Below are positions 25,005-35,803 of a stretch of 64,000 nt of DNA, piece by piece (position 1 is the first letter of the stretch; each line of letters opens with the position of its first letter). Origin of the DNA: Sinohyriopsis cumingii (lineage: Eukaryota; Mollusca; Bivalvia; Unionida; Unionidae); contig CM068829.1 in NCBI GenBank assembly GCA_028554795.2, forward strand, positions 132,992,825 to 133,056,824, written 5' to 3'. The translations under genes were made by a program, and so were the position numbers. The notes below the pieces were generated by a model. That model was not told the origin of the DNA. It was given only the letters and a program-made list of their open reading frames with translations, and did no database searches.

Positions 25005-26067
25005 TTACAAGTTCAGTCTCTCAGGTGGTTTCGACAATCTTCCCGAACTTGTGAAATATCCGTTTTGACTGGTTGGCACTGCTTTGCTTTCATCTGAGTC
25101 AGTCAAAGTATCAGGGTCTGAAGCAGTCACTTTTAGAGGCTCCGATAATGTGGTAGGCATGGGAACTAAATTTCTCCTATTACGCCGTATCTCTCCCTCG
25201 TCAGTTACTACCATGTATGAACGAGGTGTATATGCCTCAGATTTAATTATTCCTGAAGAAAAATGATCTTTAATCCATACTTTATTCCCTACCTGAAGTT
25301 TTTTCATATTTCGGACGCGATGTCGACGATCATAATTTCTCTTTTGAGTTTGCTTTTGATAGTTTTCCGATTTCTTCAGTTTCATTAAATCTGGCCATTT
25401 CGGCTCTAAGTTGTTTGGTGCCACTGGCAAAGTAGTTTGTAATTTTCTTCCCATCAGTAATTCAGCAGGGCTGTATCCATTTGGTAATGGTGTTGCTCGA
25501 TATGTCAAAAGAGCTATGTAAGGATCGTTTGCTTTTTTAAGCATTCTTTTAATTGTCTGAACAGCCCTTTCGGCGAGTCCATTGCTCTGTGGATATTTTG
25601 GACTACTTGTAATATGCCTGAATCCATAACTTTTCGCAAAATCTTTGAGTATTGCGGATGTGTATTGCGGACCATTATCTGAAACTAAAACGAAGCGACT
25701 CTTTGCCAAGGTCGACTTGGAAATTCATTTGGTATCATTGGTTCAGCTTGATCTCGTGAGTTTTCGATGCAATTTTGGCAAGACTTTACCAAGTGTTCTA
25801 GCTGAGTACTTAGTCCTTTCCACCAAACTGACATCTGGCGCGTTCTCGGCATTTAACTATGCCTTGGTGACCATCGTGAATTCTCTCTAGGATTTCTCTT
25901 TGAAGTGATTCTGGTACGACAAGGCGTGTACCTTTCATTAAAAGACCATTTTGAATTGTAAATTCACCTCTATCTGCCTAGTACGATTGAAGTTTTCCGT
26001 CAATAGCGGATTTCTCTGGCCACCCCGTTTCACAGAATTGTACAAGTTGTTTGCAAATCGAATCATT
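25005..26067 (-). pseudogene. integrase of the nested Ty3/Gypsy element, internally deleted
   Basis: The N-terminal zinc-binding part is recognisable at about 25760-25960 (ESLQREILERIHDGHQGI, then SCQNCIENSRDQ in another frame). The catalytic core survives only from FVLVSDNGPQYTS onward. That leaves the second Asp (DNGPQY) and the Glu (NGLAERAVQ) of the DDE triad. The segment between WQRVA and FVLVSD, which should hold the first catalytic Asp, is missing. A stop also lies at about 25983 and there are frame changes. The C-terminal part, up to PPERLNL, is intact. The enzyme cannot be functional from this copy. Confidence 0.88.
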
Positions 26068-26742
26068 TCAATATTCAGACTTTATTTGTTCAAGTCGGGT
26101 ATTTGATGCAGGCAAATTGCTAACTACGAAATCAACGTAGGCGTTAGTTTCAGCCTGAAATTCTCTGTCACTCTCAGAGTGATAACTTAAAGGTGCTCTG
26201 GATAGAGCATCAGCAGTTAATAGATTTTTGTCAGCAACATGAAGTATACAAAAGTTGAATCTCATCAAACGCATTCTAAAGCGTTGAATTCTAGGGGGTA
26301 AATCTCCCAAGATTTTTGTGCTCATTAGTGGTACTAATGGCTTATGGTCAGTTTCAAGTTTGAATTGTGACCCAATTAAATAGCTACTGAAACGTTCACA
26401 AGCCCAAGTGATTGCAAGGGCCTCTTTTTCTATTTGAGCATAGCGTTGCTCAGTTTCTGACATACCTCGTGATGCGAACACCACCGGTCTCAGAGTGCTA
26501 CCGTGCTTCTGCCGTAGCACAGCACCTAGTCCAACTGAAGATGCATCTGCAGATACAACTATTTCTCTATTTGGATCATAATGTGCTAAAGTTGGTGAAG
26601 ATATCATTTCTTGCTTGATATCTCTAAAAGCTTGTTCTTGATCTGGACCCCAAGTCCACGAGTTTTTACCTTTCAAAAGCTCACGTAATGGTTTTGATTT
26701 TTCTGCCAAATTTGGACTAAATTTGCCAAGCTGATTTGCCAT
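26068..26742 (-). pseudogene. RNase H and connection domain of the nested Ty3/Gypsy element
   Basis: The frame starts at MANQLGKFSPNLAEKSKPLR. It carries a Gypsy RNase H with VSADASSVGLGAVL (first Asp), EKEALAITWACERF (Glu) and TDHKPLVPL (third Asp). It ends at a stop near the integrase boundary. It is one base out of frame with the upstream reverse transcriptase. Confidence 0.9.
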
Positions 26743-26765
26743 ACCGAGAAATCGTCGTATATCTG

Positions 26766-27755
26766 TTACGCATTTCGGTTTTCCATTTCCGTTATAGCTT
26801 TGACTTTTTCTGGATCAGGTCGGCAACCATTTTCGTCAACAACATGCCCAAGAAACCTTATTGATGGTCTCGAAAATTCACACTTTTCAGCGTTCAAAGT
26901 GACGCCGGCCTTTTGAATTGATTTCATTACCATTTCTAGTCTTTCGCCATGCTGTTTCTGCGTTTCCCCAAAGACAAGAACATCGTCCATGTGACAGAGT
27001 GTTCCGTCAAGTCGCTCCAGCGTTTCTGACATCCTTTTCTGAAAAAATTCAGGCGCAGAACTGATTCCGAATGGAAGGCGATTAAAATAAAACCTACCAA
27101 AAGGAGTAATGAAAGTTGTAAGGCGACGTGAATCTTCTGACAGGTTTATCTGCCAAAAGCCTGAGTTTGCATCAAGTTTGGTGAAAAACTTTGCACCTGC
27201 TAGTTTTGCAAGGGATTCTTCAACTGATGGTAGTGGGTGGTTTTCTCTTTTAACCGATTCATTCAGTTTTGTTAGATCCACGCAAATTAGTACCGTACCG
27301 TTTGGTTTCGGAACAACAACCATTGCCGCGCACCACTCAGTGGGCTCATCTACTTTTGAAATAACTCCCATTTTTTCTATTCTATCCAACTCCTCTTGAA
27401 CTTTATTCAATAAAGGGATAGGAACCTTTCTTGGGGTAGATAAGGCATAAGGTTTGGCATTTTTGTCCAGAGTTATGTTATAGAAACATTTTGTTTTCCC
27501 TAGACCTTTAAACAAATTTGGAAATTTCTCGCGATAATCCCTATCTAAATGTATGGATTTATCGTCAATTTTGCTTGCATTTTGTGAGTTTTTATCTGAG
27601 GCATTTACTGAGGATATATTTACCTGTTCAATTATCTTGAGAGCCTGAATCGCGGGCCTGCCCAAGAGTGCCTGATTCAGTCCCTTTACAACAAATATGT
27701 CTTGTACACTGAATGCATCGTTTGATTCAAGTCCACATGTGAATTTTCCCAGCAC
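26766..27755 (-). pseudogene. protease C-terminus and reverse transcriptase of the nested Ty3/Gypsy element
   Basis: A continuous frame of about 330 codons runs from the end of the protease through a full reverse transcriptase. It includes KMGVISKVDEPTEWCAAMVV, KLDANSGFWQI, LPFGISSAPEFFQKRM and the catalytic HMDDVLVFG. It ends ENRNA-stop; RNase H then continues in another frame. The same one-base offset and stop occur in the outer copy. Integrase follows RNase H, the Ty3/Gypsy domain order. Confidence 0.92.
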
Positions 27756-28774
27756 TTTAATTCAAAGTTTCCAGGTCCATACAGTTTTCGATCAGACTTT
27801 GATAGTTTTTGGTCTCCAATTTTTCTTAAATCCCTCTCAGGAATTACTGTCACATCAGCTCCAGTATCAATCTTGAATACAAGTGAAGTGTTGTTCAATC
27901 TCACACGCGTTATCCACGGCTGACCCTTCTTCGTGCTAATAGTCCCTAGAAATCCAGATTCCTCTCTAGATTCTATTGTGCGAACTGTTGACTTTGACAG
28001 ACAGCATTTTGCATAGTGTCCTCTTTTCTTACACTTGTAGCATTCTGCTTCTTTTGCTGGACATTGGTCTCGAGAATGATAAATTTTCTTTCCACATCTC
28101 ATGCATCCTTTTCTGCTGACATTATTTTGTTGAACATTTGGGATTGTATGCTTCTGTTTCCCATATTTCAGTGTAGACGATTTTACTGCATCCATTTCAG
28201 ACATTCGTTCTCCACTTGCTCATATCGTTGTTTGTTGCTTTTTCACAGCTTCATTTTGTCGAGCTTGACTAACGGCTGACTCTAGAGTTAGATTTGCATC
28301 TAACTGCAATTTTTCTGACAGTTTTGAATCTCGCAGTCCAACTACAAGTCGATCTCTGATCATTTCATCATGTAGTGGCCCGAAATTACAATTATCTGCT
28401 AACACATAGATAGCTGTAACAAAACTGTCCACTGTTTCTTCCTCTTCCTGTTTTCTTTGATTAAATTTTGCCCTTTCAAAAATTACATTCCTCTTTGGAA
28501 TGAAATATCGCATGAATCTATCTGTCACGGGCTTCCACTTCGTTTGATCTTCCTCTGTCAGGTTGAACGAAGACAAAATGTCATCAGCCTCACTTCCCAT
28601 GGAATAAATCAAGGTATTCACTTGAATTTCTTCCTCTTTTTCACTAAGTCCAGACGCTTGACGAAAGCGTTCAAAGCGCTGAAACCACTTTTCCCAAGTT
28701 TCAGGTCTCGAAAAGTCAAATTTGTCCGGATTTGTAAATTGAAATGAAGCCATTTTCAACTCTGATAATTTCAA
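27686..28774 (-). pseudogene. gag-protease of the nested Ty3/Gypsy element (one nonsense, one frameshift)
   Basis: Gag starts at MKLSELKMASFQFTNPDKF (28774). It is interrupted by TGA near 28217-28219, where the outer copy has CGA. It resumes through two zinc knuckles (CMRCGKKIYHSRDQC, CYKCKKRGHYAKCC) and the protease DTGAD. Just after YGPGN a single missing base relative to the outer copy shifts the frame, so protease and reverse transcriptase frames overlap around 27686-27755. The outer copy lacks both changes, so the two copies decayed independently at these sites. Confidence 0.9.
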
Positions 28775-28787
28775 TCCTGTGTTTTTA

Positions 28788-28799
28788 CCGCTGCCACCA
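28788..28799 (-). other. primer-binding site of the nested LTR element
   Basis: On the minus strand TGGTGGCAGCGG follows the 5' LTR directly, identical to the site in the outer copy. Confidence 0.7.
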
Positions 28800-29054
28800 T
28801 GTAATGTTATTTGTTATTGAAGAATAACTCTAGAAGGCGTTCTATAGTATTTATTGTATACAAGACATCAATACAGCTTGGAAGGGGAGTAACGTCTGCC
28901 CTGAGTGTCTATTTCCCATGGAACTTAAACCCTAGTGAATGTATAACATAAACCAGCTGTTGGTGTGTATCAGTTCTAGTCCAGTGTGGAATGTCTGATT
29001 ACTTTTACTGTCAAGTGATATTTCAAAGCTAATTAGATTAAGGCTTACACTACA
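28800..29054 (-). repeat. 5' LTR of the nested Ty3/Gypsy element
   Basis: 255 bases with TGTA...TACA ends, flanked on the outside by the CTCGG target duplication at 29055-29059. Confidence 0.92.
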
Positions 29055-29204
29055 CTCGGTATGGCAAATCAGTTTGGCAAATTTAGTCCAAATTTGGCAG
29101 AAAAATCAAAACCATTACGTGAGCTTTTGAAAGGTAAAAACTCGTGGACTTGGGGTCCAGGTCAAGAACAAGCTTTTAGAGATATCAAGCAAGAAAGGAT
29201 ATCT
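29055..29204 (+). pseudogene. outer Ty3/Gypsy element resumes: RNase H fragment
   Basis: Directly after the nested element the plus strand encodes GMANQFGKFSPNLAEKSKPL and continues to about RDIKQE. This corresponds exactly to what should follow 24665 in the outer copy. It then breaks off and jumps into LTR sequence, so the rest of RNase H and all of integrase are deleted. Confidence 0.88.
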
Positions 29205-29303
29205 TGACAGTAAAAGTTTCGCCTTCCAAGCTGTATTGATGTCTTGTATTTAATAAATACTATAGAACGCCTTCTGCAGTTATTCTTCAATAACAAATAA
29301 CAT
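29203..29303 (+). repeat. remnant 3' LTR of the outer Ty3/Gypsy element
   Basis: A short piece (CTTGACAGTAAAAGT) from early in the LTR is fused to the last 90 or so bases (CCTTCCAAGCTGTATTGATG to AATAACA). About 110 internal bases and the terminal TTACA are missing. No target duplication matching the 22355 side is seen. Confidence 0.85.
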
Positions 29304-29480
29304 CTCAACAAGTCGTCTGCTTAAGATTTAAACAATACAAGCCGATTTAGTCACGTGACTTAAATGAAATTTTTTATATAACCATTGTGTGGAGGGGGCA
29401 TTAATATGGAGGGTACATTACCGCCATAATTTTATGCATGTATTTTAATTCTATTCATTTATTTCTATTAGCAAATTTTG

Positions 29481-29558
<78 letters not shown>

Positions 29559-29888
29559 GATGCTTCTTCAGAACGGGAAGACTTATGAAGAAACCAGATT
29601 TCAGCTTCACTGTTCAAAAGTATAGTAGTTTCAGCATAATCTCCGGTTTTCTTACTCAAATTAGTTTGGTGAATTTCCAACCAGTAATTTAGAATGAGCT
29701 ATATTTACAAACAAACGCACAGACGGACAGAGGCGGTAAGTATTATTTCCCCTTCCAATGAAATGTGTCTAGACCATGCTATATATGTATGTTACGTGAG
29801 TACCAATGTCTAATGAATATCCGATTCTGGTGAGATTGCAGTGAAAAATCTCTGATCCCATACTAGATTGTAAACATGAAATCATCAC
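29304..29888. other. intergenic DNA with an AT microsatellite
   Basis: No gene is supported. An AT tract occupies 29487-29555. Confidence 0.45.
29487..29555. repeat. (AT)n microsatellite
   Basis: About 34 AT dinucleotides. Confidence 0.95.
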
Positions 29889-30196
29889 CGCTGCGGTGGC
29901 CTAAGTGGTTAGAGCGTCCGCCTCGGATCCTGGAATCGCAGATTCGAACCCCGGCCGAGTCATATCAAAGACTTATTTTAAAAAATTGTGCAAGTAGCTG
30001 CCTCGCTTGGCGCTAAGCATTAAGAGATTAGTGTTAGGACTGGTCGGCCTGGTGTGAAGATAAAATGACTGGGTGGGAGATCATGCTAGATGTCTACATG
30101 ATGAGCCAGTGCTAGACATCACTATAAACTGCCACACTGCAGACATCGTAGCGATATGACTGATTTCTTTTAAAGCTACGTTAAAAATCCAAATCA
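29889..30196 (+). mobile_element. SINE family B (tRNA-derived), full-length copy
   Basis: The head has GGTGGCCTAAGTGGTTAGAG (box A) and GATTCGAACCCC (box B). The body shares GTGTTAGGACTGGTCGGCC, GTGCTAGACATCACTATAAA and ACGTTAAAAATCCAAATC with the copies at 14325 and 56756. It is the clearest plus-strand reference copy in the window. Confidence 0.88.
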
Positions 30197-31420
30197 CACG
30201 GTTTATACCAGTTTGCCAGTTTAGTTGGACTGAGCTCGCTAGAGCAAAAAGTAAGAGCTTTCTGCTTTCTCTTATTTTTTGCGAGATGCATATCGTTTGC
30301 CAAGTGTTGTACATGAAATAGGATATTCGTGGCTATGTCTTCCATGCTTGCAATCTGCAATACATTGGACACAGAAGAGTTGTTCCTCTTAATAGATTAA
30401 TCTGACAGCTCCATCCATAATGGGCTACAAAAATAGTGTCTCAGTGTGGCCAAAAATGGTGGTGATTACAGTATTTCAGCTTGCATTATGACTGAGTCTT
30501 ACTTGTAGCTTTCACTGTGCTACATTGTAGTTTCTACGATGTTATGTATTCATACTGCTATGGTGATGAACATATAATCGAATGGATTGTCCTAATACAG
30601 ATAGGAGACTTTAGAAATGGAATGGTACAATGTAGAATGTTTTCATGTGTAATTTGGAACGATATGCACATGGAATTTGACGATATGAAATTGCAGTATT
30701 CCAATATCACGCGTATCAAATTTAGAAAGAAATATTGAATATTGCCAGATGTAACTCTAGCATGTACAGCCTACACATACAGAAAATACAAAATAACATA
30801 AAGCAGAATAGAATATACAGCATAGAATGTGCAGGAATCTCTACATTTATTTTAAAACAATTTTACGTTTGGGGTGGGTGGAAATCTCCTAAAATTTCGA
30901 TGGGTAATGCTAGGATAGCATTGTCACTGTAGTACGTTGCCTGTATAAACATGAAACTTGAAGGTTGGCTATTGACCTTCGTTTGTAGTTCCATAGTTAG
31001 TATCATATTCCTTGCTTGTGTCTCCGACATCGATTTTACCAAGTGAACGTACGTTACTAAACTTAAGTTTAGAAGTCAAATTTAAAATTAGCAATGAAAT
31101 TCATCAATCCTAGCCTTATAATCTGAATACTTACTTTGGGAAAATTTATCACTTTCATAAAAGAGGAATACTGCTTGGTTCATGAAGGTGCTTACCACGT
31201 TAAGTCTGTGATATCATTTACACAGGTTCATTTCTAGCAATAGCTTTAATTTATCAGAAGATAATGCGCGAAAAAAGGCACACGTGAATTCGATCGACGT
31301 GCTGGTATGCAAAATATGTCCATTGTACTTTGGAGTTTTAGGAAGTTTATATATATCTCGTCTAGTGAAAGAAGAAGTAAATTCAGTACAATTGAAAACT
31401 TTGTTCTTTTTTGGGATAAA
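30197..31420. other. no gene seen
   Basis: Ordinary AT-rich sequence. The frames at 30517-30738 and 30735-30932 have neither family motifs nor splice context. Confidence 0.4.
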
Positions 31421-31421
31421 G

Positions 31422-31540
31422 GTGAGGATGTATGATGCTGAATACAGTTTCAGTGAGGAAAGGCAAGTAAGATCATCAACAGCAGCTAGAAAACAGCATA
31501 AATGTGCTGTATACGAAAATGCAAATTTCCGGACTGTCAG
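31422..31540 (+). CDS. candidate 5' exon, possibly of the MIEAP-like gene
   Basis: An open stretch preceded by TTTTTTGGGATAAAG and followed by a consensus donor (GTCAG|GTGAGA). It could be a first coding exon from ATG 31428, beginning MYDAEYSFSEERQVRSS and rich in charged residues. It ends in phase 2, exactly what the next candidate exon at 34188 needs. I do not recognise the sequence; transcript evidence is required before accepting it. Confidence 0.28.
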
Positions 31541-32738
31541 GTGAGAATATATTTTTGATACAGGTAAGTGATAAACTGTACACTCACACGCCTCACCTTT
31601 TTATTTGCCGAAGTTTTTCTTTGTCAATATCACTCATTCGTGCATGCCTGCTCATAAGATTTCTGATAAATTCATGTATGAAGCAATAAACCACAATTTC
31701 ACGGAGTACCTTATCGTTTAATGACTAATGCCTAAAGTAATTTTGTAAACTTTAACACTAGACACAGTAATTAATTAAAGACAGTCTTGATTGTTTTGGC
31801 GAGGTGGTATTTGTTTGGTTCCTTTGTGCGTTGTTTTTTGTTTTTTTTGGGGGGGGAGGGTGCTTTGATTATCTTTAATAAAAGTGACAAAAACAGTTTC
31901 AAGATTTGGTACGAAGTAAAAGTTCAGAAAACAAAAATATCCAAAATTAAAACCAAAGGACTTAAAGAATGATATATTTCCCGGCATCACCGATCTCTTT
32001 CTCTCATAATTGCTTATTTTATTTTATGCCGGCTTCGTTTCAGCATGACAAGTAATCGAGACGGAAATTTAAGGCCTGTAAGGCACCAACGAACAGGATC
32101 AGATAGGTATATATCTACACAAGGAACATTTCTGCAAACATTTATATATTCCTCAGTATATTGGGAGACGTGAGACAATTCTGTTTCGATTCTGTGATTT
32201 CTTAATTTCTGAACCATATAACATTTCACCAGATTTGTTTAAACACATATGGTCTAAAATCCCTAATTCTTTAATGTCTAAAATGTCAGGAACAGTTGTG
32301 AAATTCGATTGATGGTACAAAATCATACAGAATAATCAATATATGAATACATCAAGGCCTATCAAATAGCATGTGCTTGGTTTGGTGGGTTTCTGAGTGA
32401 TATCAAGATTTCCACAAAAGTAAAATTGAGCAAAGTGCAAAATTTGATGCCAAACTTAATCAACATAAAATAGAATAAATAGCAAAGTAAAAGTGCTCTA
32501 ATTATATAAAACTCAAATCGGGATTTTTTATAAATGAATATAAATATGTTTATCATGTTTATCAAATTTCACACCCTGAGAAATCCACACATAAAATCAT
32601 GCTTACATGATCCTATTGAAAATGTCGCCAAAGTCTTAGAGAAAGCCACAGAAAATCTCATGAAACATACGCAAATCACCCAGTTTACCTGAACATTTGC
32701 TTAACATATACAGCTGCTTTTCGTGGACAGCATAGTTA

Positions 32739-32789
<51 letters not shown>

Positions 32790-33204
32790 TGCTTTTTTTC
32801 ATCTTTGTGTTTTTAATTCCCCACTCCAGCTAATTTCTAATTTCCGTGAGGGATTCGCTATGAAGTTTTAACGTTAGGTTTACTACAATACATATAATTA
32901 CATGTACATATTTAAGATTTTATATCGTGCAACAGTCTACGTATTGCATGGAATATTGGCTTACATATACTTTCTGTACTCGTGTGGCCTAACAATAGAT
33001 AGAACCCGGTACTGCATCACTTCTTTATCGGAATATGATGTAATAGTTATTATTATGACTACACGTCGTTTAGATTTATGCCTGACGTAGGGAAATCTTT
33101 ATCGTGTGGTAAGTACATCAGTAAATAGTTTCTTTTTAGTATCAAATGCCTTAGCATTTGCGAGACTTAGTACCACGTATTACGACAATGGAGATAGCGA
33201 TGAT
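31541..33204. other. no gene seen
   Basis: Contains a G-run at 31848-31859 and an AT microsatellite at 32740-32786; otherwise featureless. Confidence 0.4.
32740..32786. repeat. (AT)n microsatellite
   Basis: About 23 AT dinucleotides. Confidence 0.95.
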
Positions 33205-34090
33205 ACCCATGTTGGTTAAGGTTTTCGGTGACAGTTATTTTTGTATAGTCGTATATCTCTGTGCGATATTATTTTCATACTGGTACCATAGGATCAGTAA
33301 CCTTTAGTTTCTCATCTCTACACACCTATACCCGACCAGACAAGATCAAGATTATTAGAAAATCTTGGTTTAGGGTTTGGATGACGTTTTCTTGTATGGT
33401 CACACGAATCAAATCCTTACAGACACGGCTGCTTTGCGTTTACAGTATAGTTGGTAAGCATTGTCCTCTTGACTTAATGTACCACTACACTCCTTGTATC
33501 CCTTCAGCAAAGTCAAGGTCATTTGAAAAAATGCATTAAGTTTTCGGTGAAAATTGATATGCATTGGTCATTAGTCAAAAACCCTGGAAGGGATAGCCAT
33601 CATGCTGCAAATGCGGATTTCGATCGTAGAATCAGAAACAATTGCCAATTCATATTTATGTACCACTACCCTCCACCTGACCCTCTTGCAAAATCAAGGT
33701 CATTTTGAAAATCTTTGTTTAGCTCAAAGTGAATATTTTTCTGTATGGTCACACAAGTGCCGAATGTTATAATGACATATATGGACTGTAGAGTCAGGAA
33801 GCTTTCTTTTTTAATGTTCCTGTACCTCTGCCTTCAGTCTGACCCTAATTGAAAATTCAAGGTCAAACAATGTAAGGATAGCTATCATGCTTGAAATGTA
33901 GAGTTCACCAGATCTGCTCTTTCATACCCGTCCACATCTGCCCTTCCTCTGATCATTATTCAGTGTCGTGGTTATTTGAAAATATTGGTTAAGTTTTCCG
34001 ATATAGTTTTTTCTGTACGAGTCGAAAACCCTGGAAGTGATAGTTAACATGCTTGGACTATAGAATCTGAAATTTCTGCCCATTCTTATT
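33205..34090. repeat. degenerate tandem repeat, period about 170-180 bp
   Basis: Recurring blocks in the same order identify a diverged tandem array of about five units: GGTTAAGNTTTTCGGTGA, TTNTTCTGTATGGTCACACNA, ACCCTGGAAG-GATAG-CATGCT, GTACCACTACNCTCC and TCAAGGTCATTTGAAAA. The TCAAGGTCA block is seen at about 33511, 33694 and (shorter) 33857. Confidence 0.65.
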
Positions 34091-34187
34091 CAAAATTGAG
34101 TTCTCTTTTCTCTAAGGAAGGATCAAGATTGTACACAGTGGCATACTATTGTAAGTATGTGTTCTTTCTATGCGTTTTATTTTACAG

Positions 34188-34347
34188 GAGAACTGGTGAA
34201 AGCCAGCCTTCAAACCGTCATCTAGCTATGTGGACTGATCCAAGTTACGTGCAGCATGATATCGCGAAAGACAAAGTCCAAGAGATATACAGACTGTTTG
34301 AAGCATTGGCAGTCTTTAAAAAAACAAACATAGAGGAGATAAAACAG
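34188..34347 (+). CDS. candidate internal exon, possibly of the MIEAP-like gene
   Basis: A strong acceptor (CGTTTTATTTTACAG) and a donor (AAACAG|GTACTA) bracket an open 160-base stretch. It encodes about 53 residues including HLAMWTDPSYVQHDIAKDKV and EIYRLFEALAVFKKTNIEEI. It enters in phase 2 and leaves in phase 0, matching the candidate exon at 31422 and the large coiled-coil exon at 45069. The helical, charged end would run naturally into the coiled coil. Linking it to the MIEAP-like gene implies an intron of about 10.7 kb. It could equally belong to another gene. Confidence 0.4.
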
Positions 34348-35089
34348 GTACTACGACTGCTAAAGCTAAAATTAAGTAAAAATGCATACCATATTCATAT
34401 TTTATTGAATATTGTTAGCCGAATAAAGTGTAAATCAGTATCTGAACATGCAGATATACTAGATGTACACACATTTAGTTTATCAACATTTAAGTGATCA
34501 AGGAATGGAAATTTTTGAGGGCCAATAAAGCCATTATATTTATAAGGACAGTTGCCATATTCAGCACAGAAACGCCTATGAATCAGAAAACGAGTCTGCT
34601 TGATAATGTAACATATTGTAGGTATATGACACGAGCTATACAAATAAATCTTCTATAGTAGACTTGAGAAAAGGTTGAAACTTTTCTTCAAAGTATAGAT
34701 CTGTGGAGACTGGCATCGCCATCGAGACCTAAACAGTTTCAACGCGGCCTATCGATATATTTTTAAAGTGTTCTGAACAAATAGTGAACTAAATTAAATA
34801 TGATATCTGCAAAGGATAATTATTAGAACATTGTTATTATGAGCAGGTAAATGAATGGTAGATTAGTTAAAAATTTATTTCACAGCAGACTGCGGTTGTC
34901 GCGGACATTTTTGTACAAATGAGCTATTTCTGCAGTCATTGAGAGAAATATTTATACCCAGTCGCCGCTGCGATGTGGTATATGCAAGGTTTACTGTTTC
35001 TTAGGGCGAGTCAAAACAGTGTCCTCTGTTATCAGTTATTAAATTAGTGTGATTTTTAATGTAAGTAGTTATGTGTGTAACTACTGGGA
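34348..35089. other. no gene seen
   Basis: AT-rich sequence between the candidate exon at 34188 and the left inverted repeat of the Polinton relic. Confidence 0.4.
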
Positions 35090-35095
35090 ACAATC

Positions 35096-35215
35096 ATGTT
35101 ATATAAGGAGAATGGCGGAATAATGTATAGGGACAAGCAGGATTTTAATTTGGAACGGCACTGTAGGGACGAACGGGAATTTAACATGGTGACGTAATGG
35201 GGACTGTAGGGACAA
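35096..35215 (+). repeat. left inverted repeat of the Polinton relic
   Basis: TTATATAAGGAGAATGGCGG and AACGGGAATTTAACATGGTG find close inverted counterparts at 41370-41466 (TTATATAAGGACAATGGCGG and AACGAGAATTTAACATAGTG on the minus strand). The left arm has about 45 bases between these blocks that the right arm lacks. Confidence 0.65.
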
Positions 35216-35369
35216 AGGGTTTTATAAGGACAGAAATGGGTTGATGGGGGACAAACAAAACAGACATACACAAGCACACATTTATACAAGATAAAGCCAG
35301 GTTTTGTTTAGCAATGAGTAGATCTTTTAGATCTGAAAAGGACAGTTGGGATTCGATAACCAAAGGCAG

Positions 35370-35590
35370 TTAATATACGGAGCATCGCGTTGGTCTCCTC
35401 TTCCTCAAACGTAGTCTGACAGCGGGACCGTACATCAAGACTTTCTTCAGACAGCCTTGCCTCTCCACATACTGCTTCTTTTCCAAACAGCCGTATCTGT
35501 TATCTTCTTGATAGTCCATTATGTTTTCACATGCATGAAGTAGTCCGGGCTGAACAGCATCCCCAAAATTAGAGTAGACAACTCAACATT
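35370..35590 (-). pseudogene. short basic ORF relic inside the Polinton, unknown function
   Basis: The minus strand encodes an open stretch containing NFGDAVQPGLLHACENIMDY, then KQYVERQGCLKKVLMYGPAV and a very basic end (RLRLRKRRPTRC), ending in TAA at 35370-35372. An in-frame stop lies near the start. Well-ordered residues and an arginine-rich tail suggest a former small DNA- or capsid-associated protein transcribed divergently from the integrase. I do not recognise the family by name. Confidence 0.42.
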
Positions 35591-35803
35591 AGTCCACATC
35601 TTATAAGAACAGGTGAATTCATGAAGTGAGCCGCAGGTATTTATAGTCTATGGGCGGATCAAAACGATTTACTTGTTCCACCAATCCAAAGCTGTGTTAC
35701 AAGCTTCACTCAGAGCGTGGAGTCTCTCTTCCAATCAGAAGAGAGCTGCGTGTGATGTCACATACAGCATATAGGTGCTCTAGTGTTCGTGCGCAGTGAA
35801 TAG

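Noticed and set aside
29889..29965. tRNA-like head that could be taken for a tRNA gene
   Set aside because: It is continuous with a SINE body shared by three other loci, and clover-leaf pairing is incomplete.
34150..34187. GTAAGT...TTTTACAG read as a minute intron
   Set aside because: Thirty-seven bases is too short for splicing in animals; only the downstream acceptor is credible.
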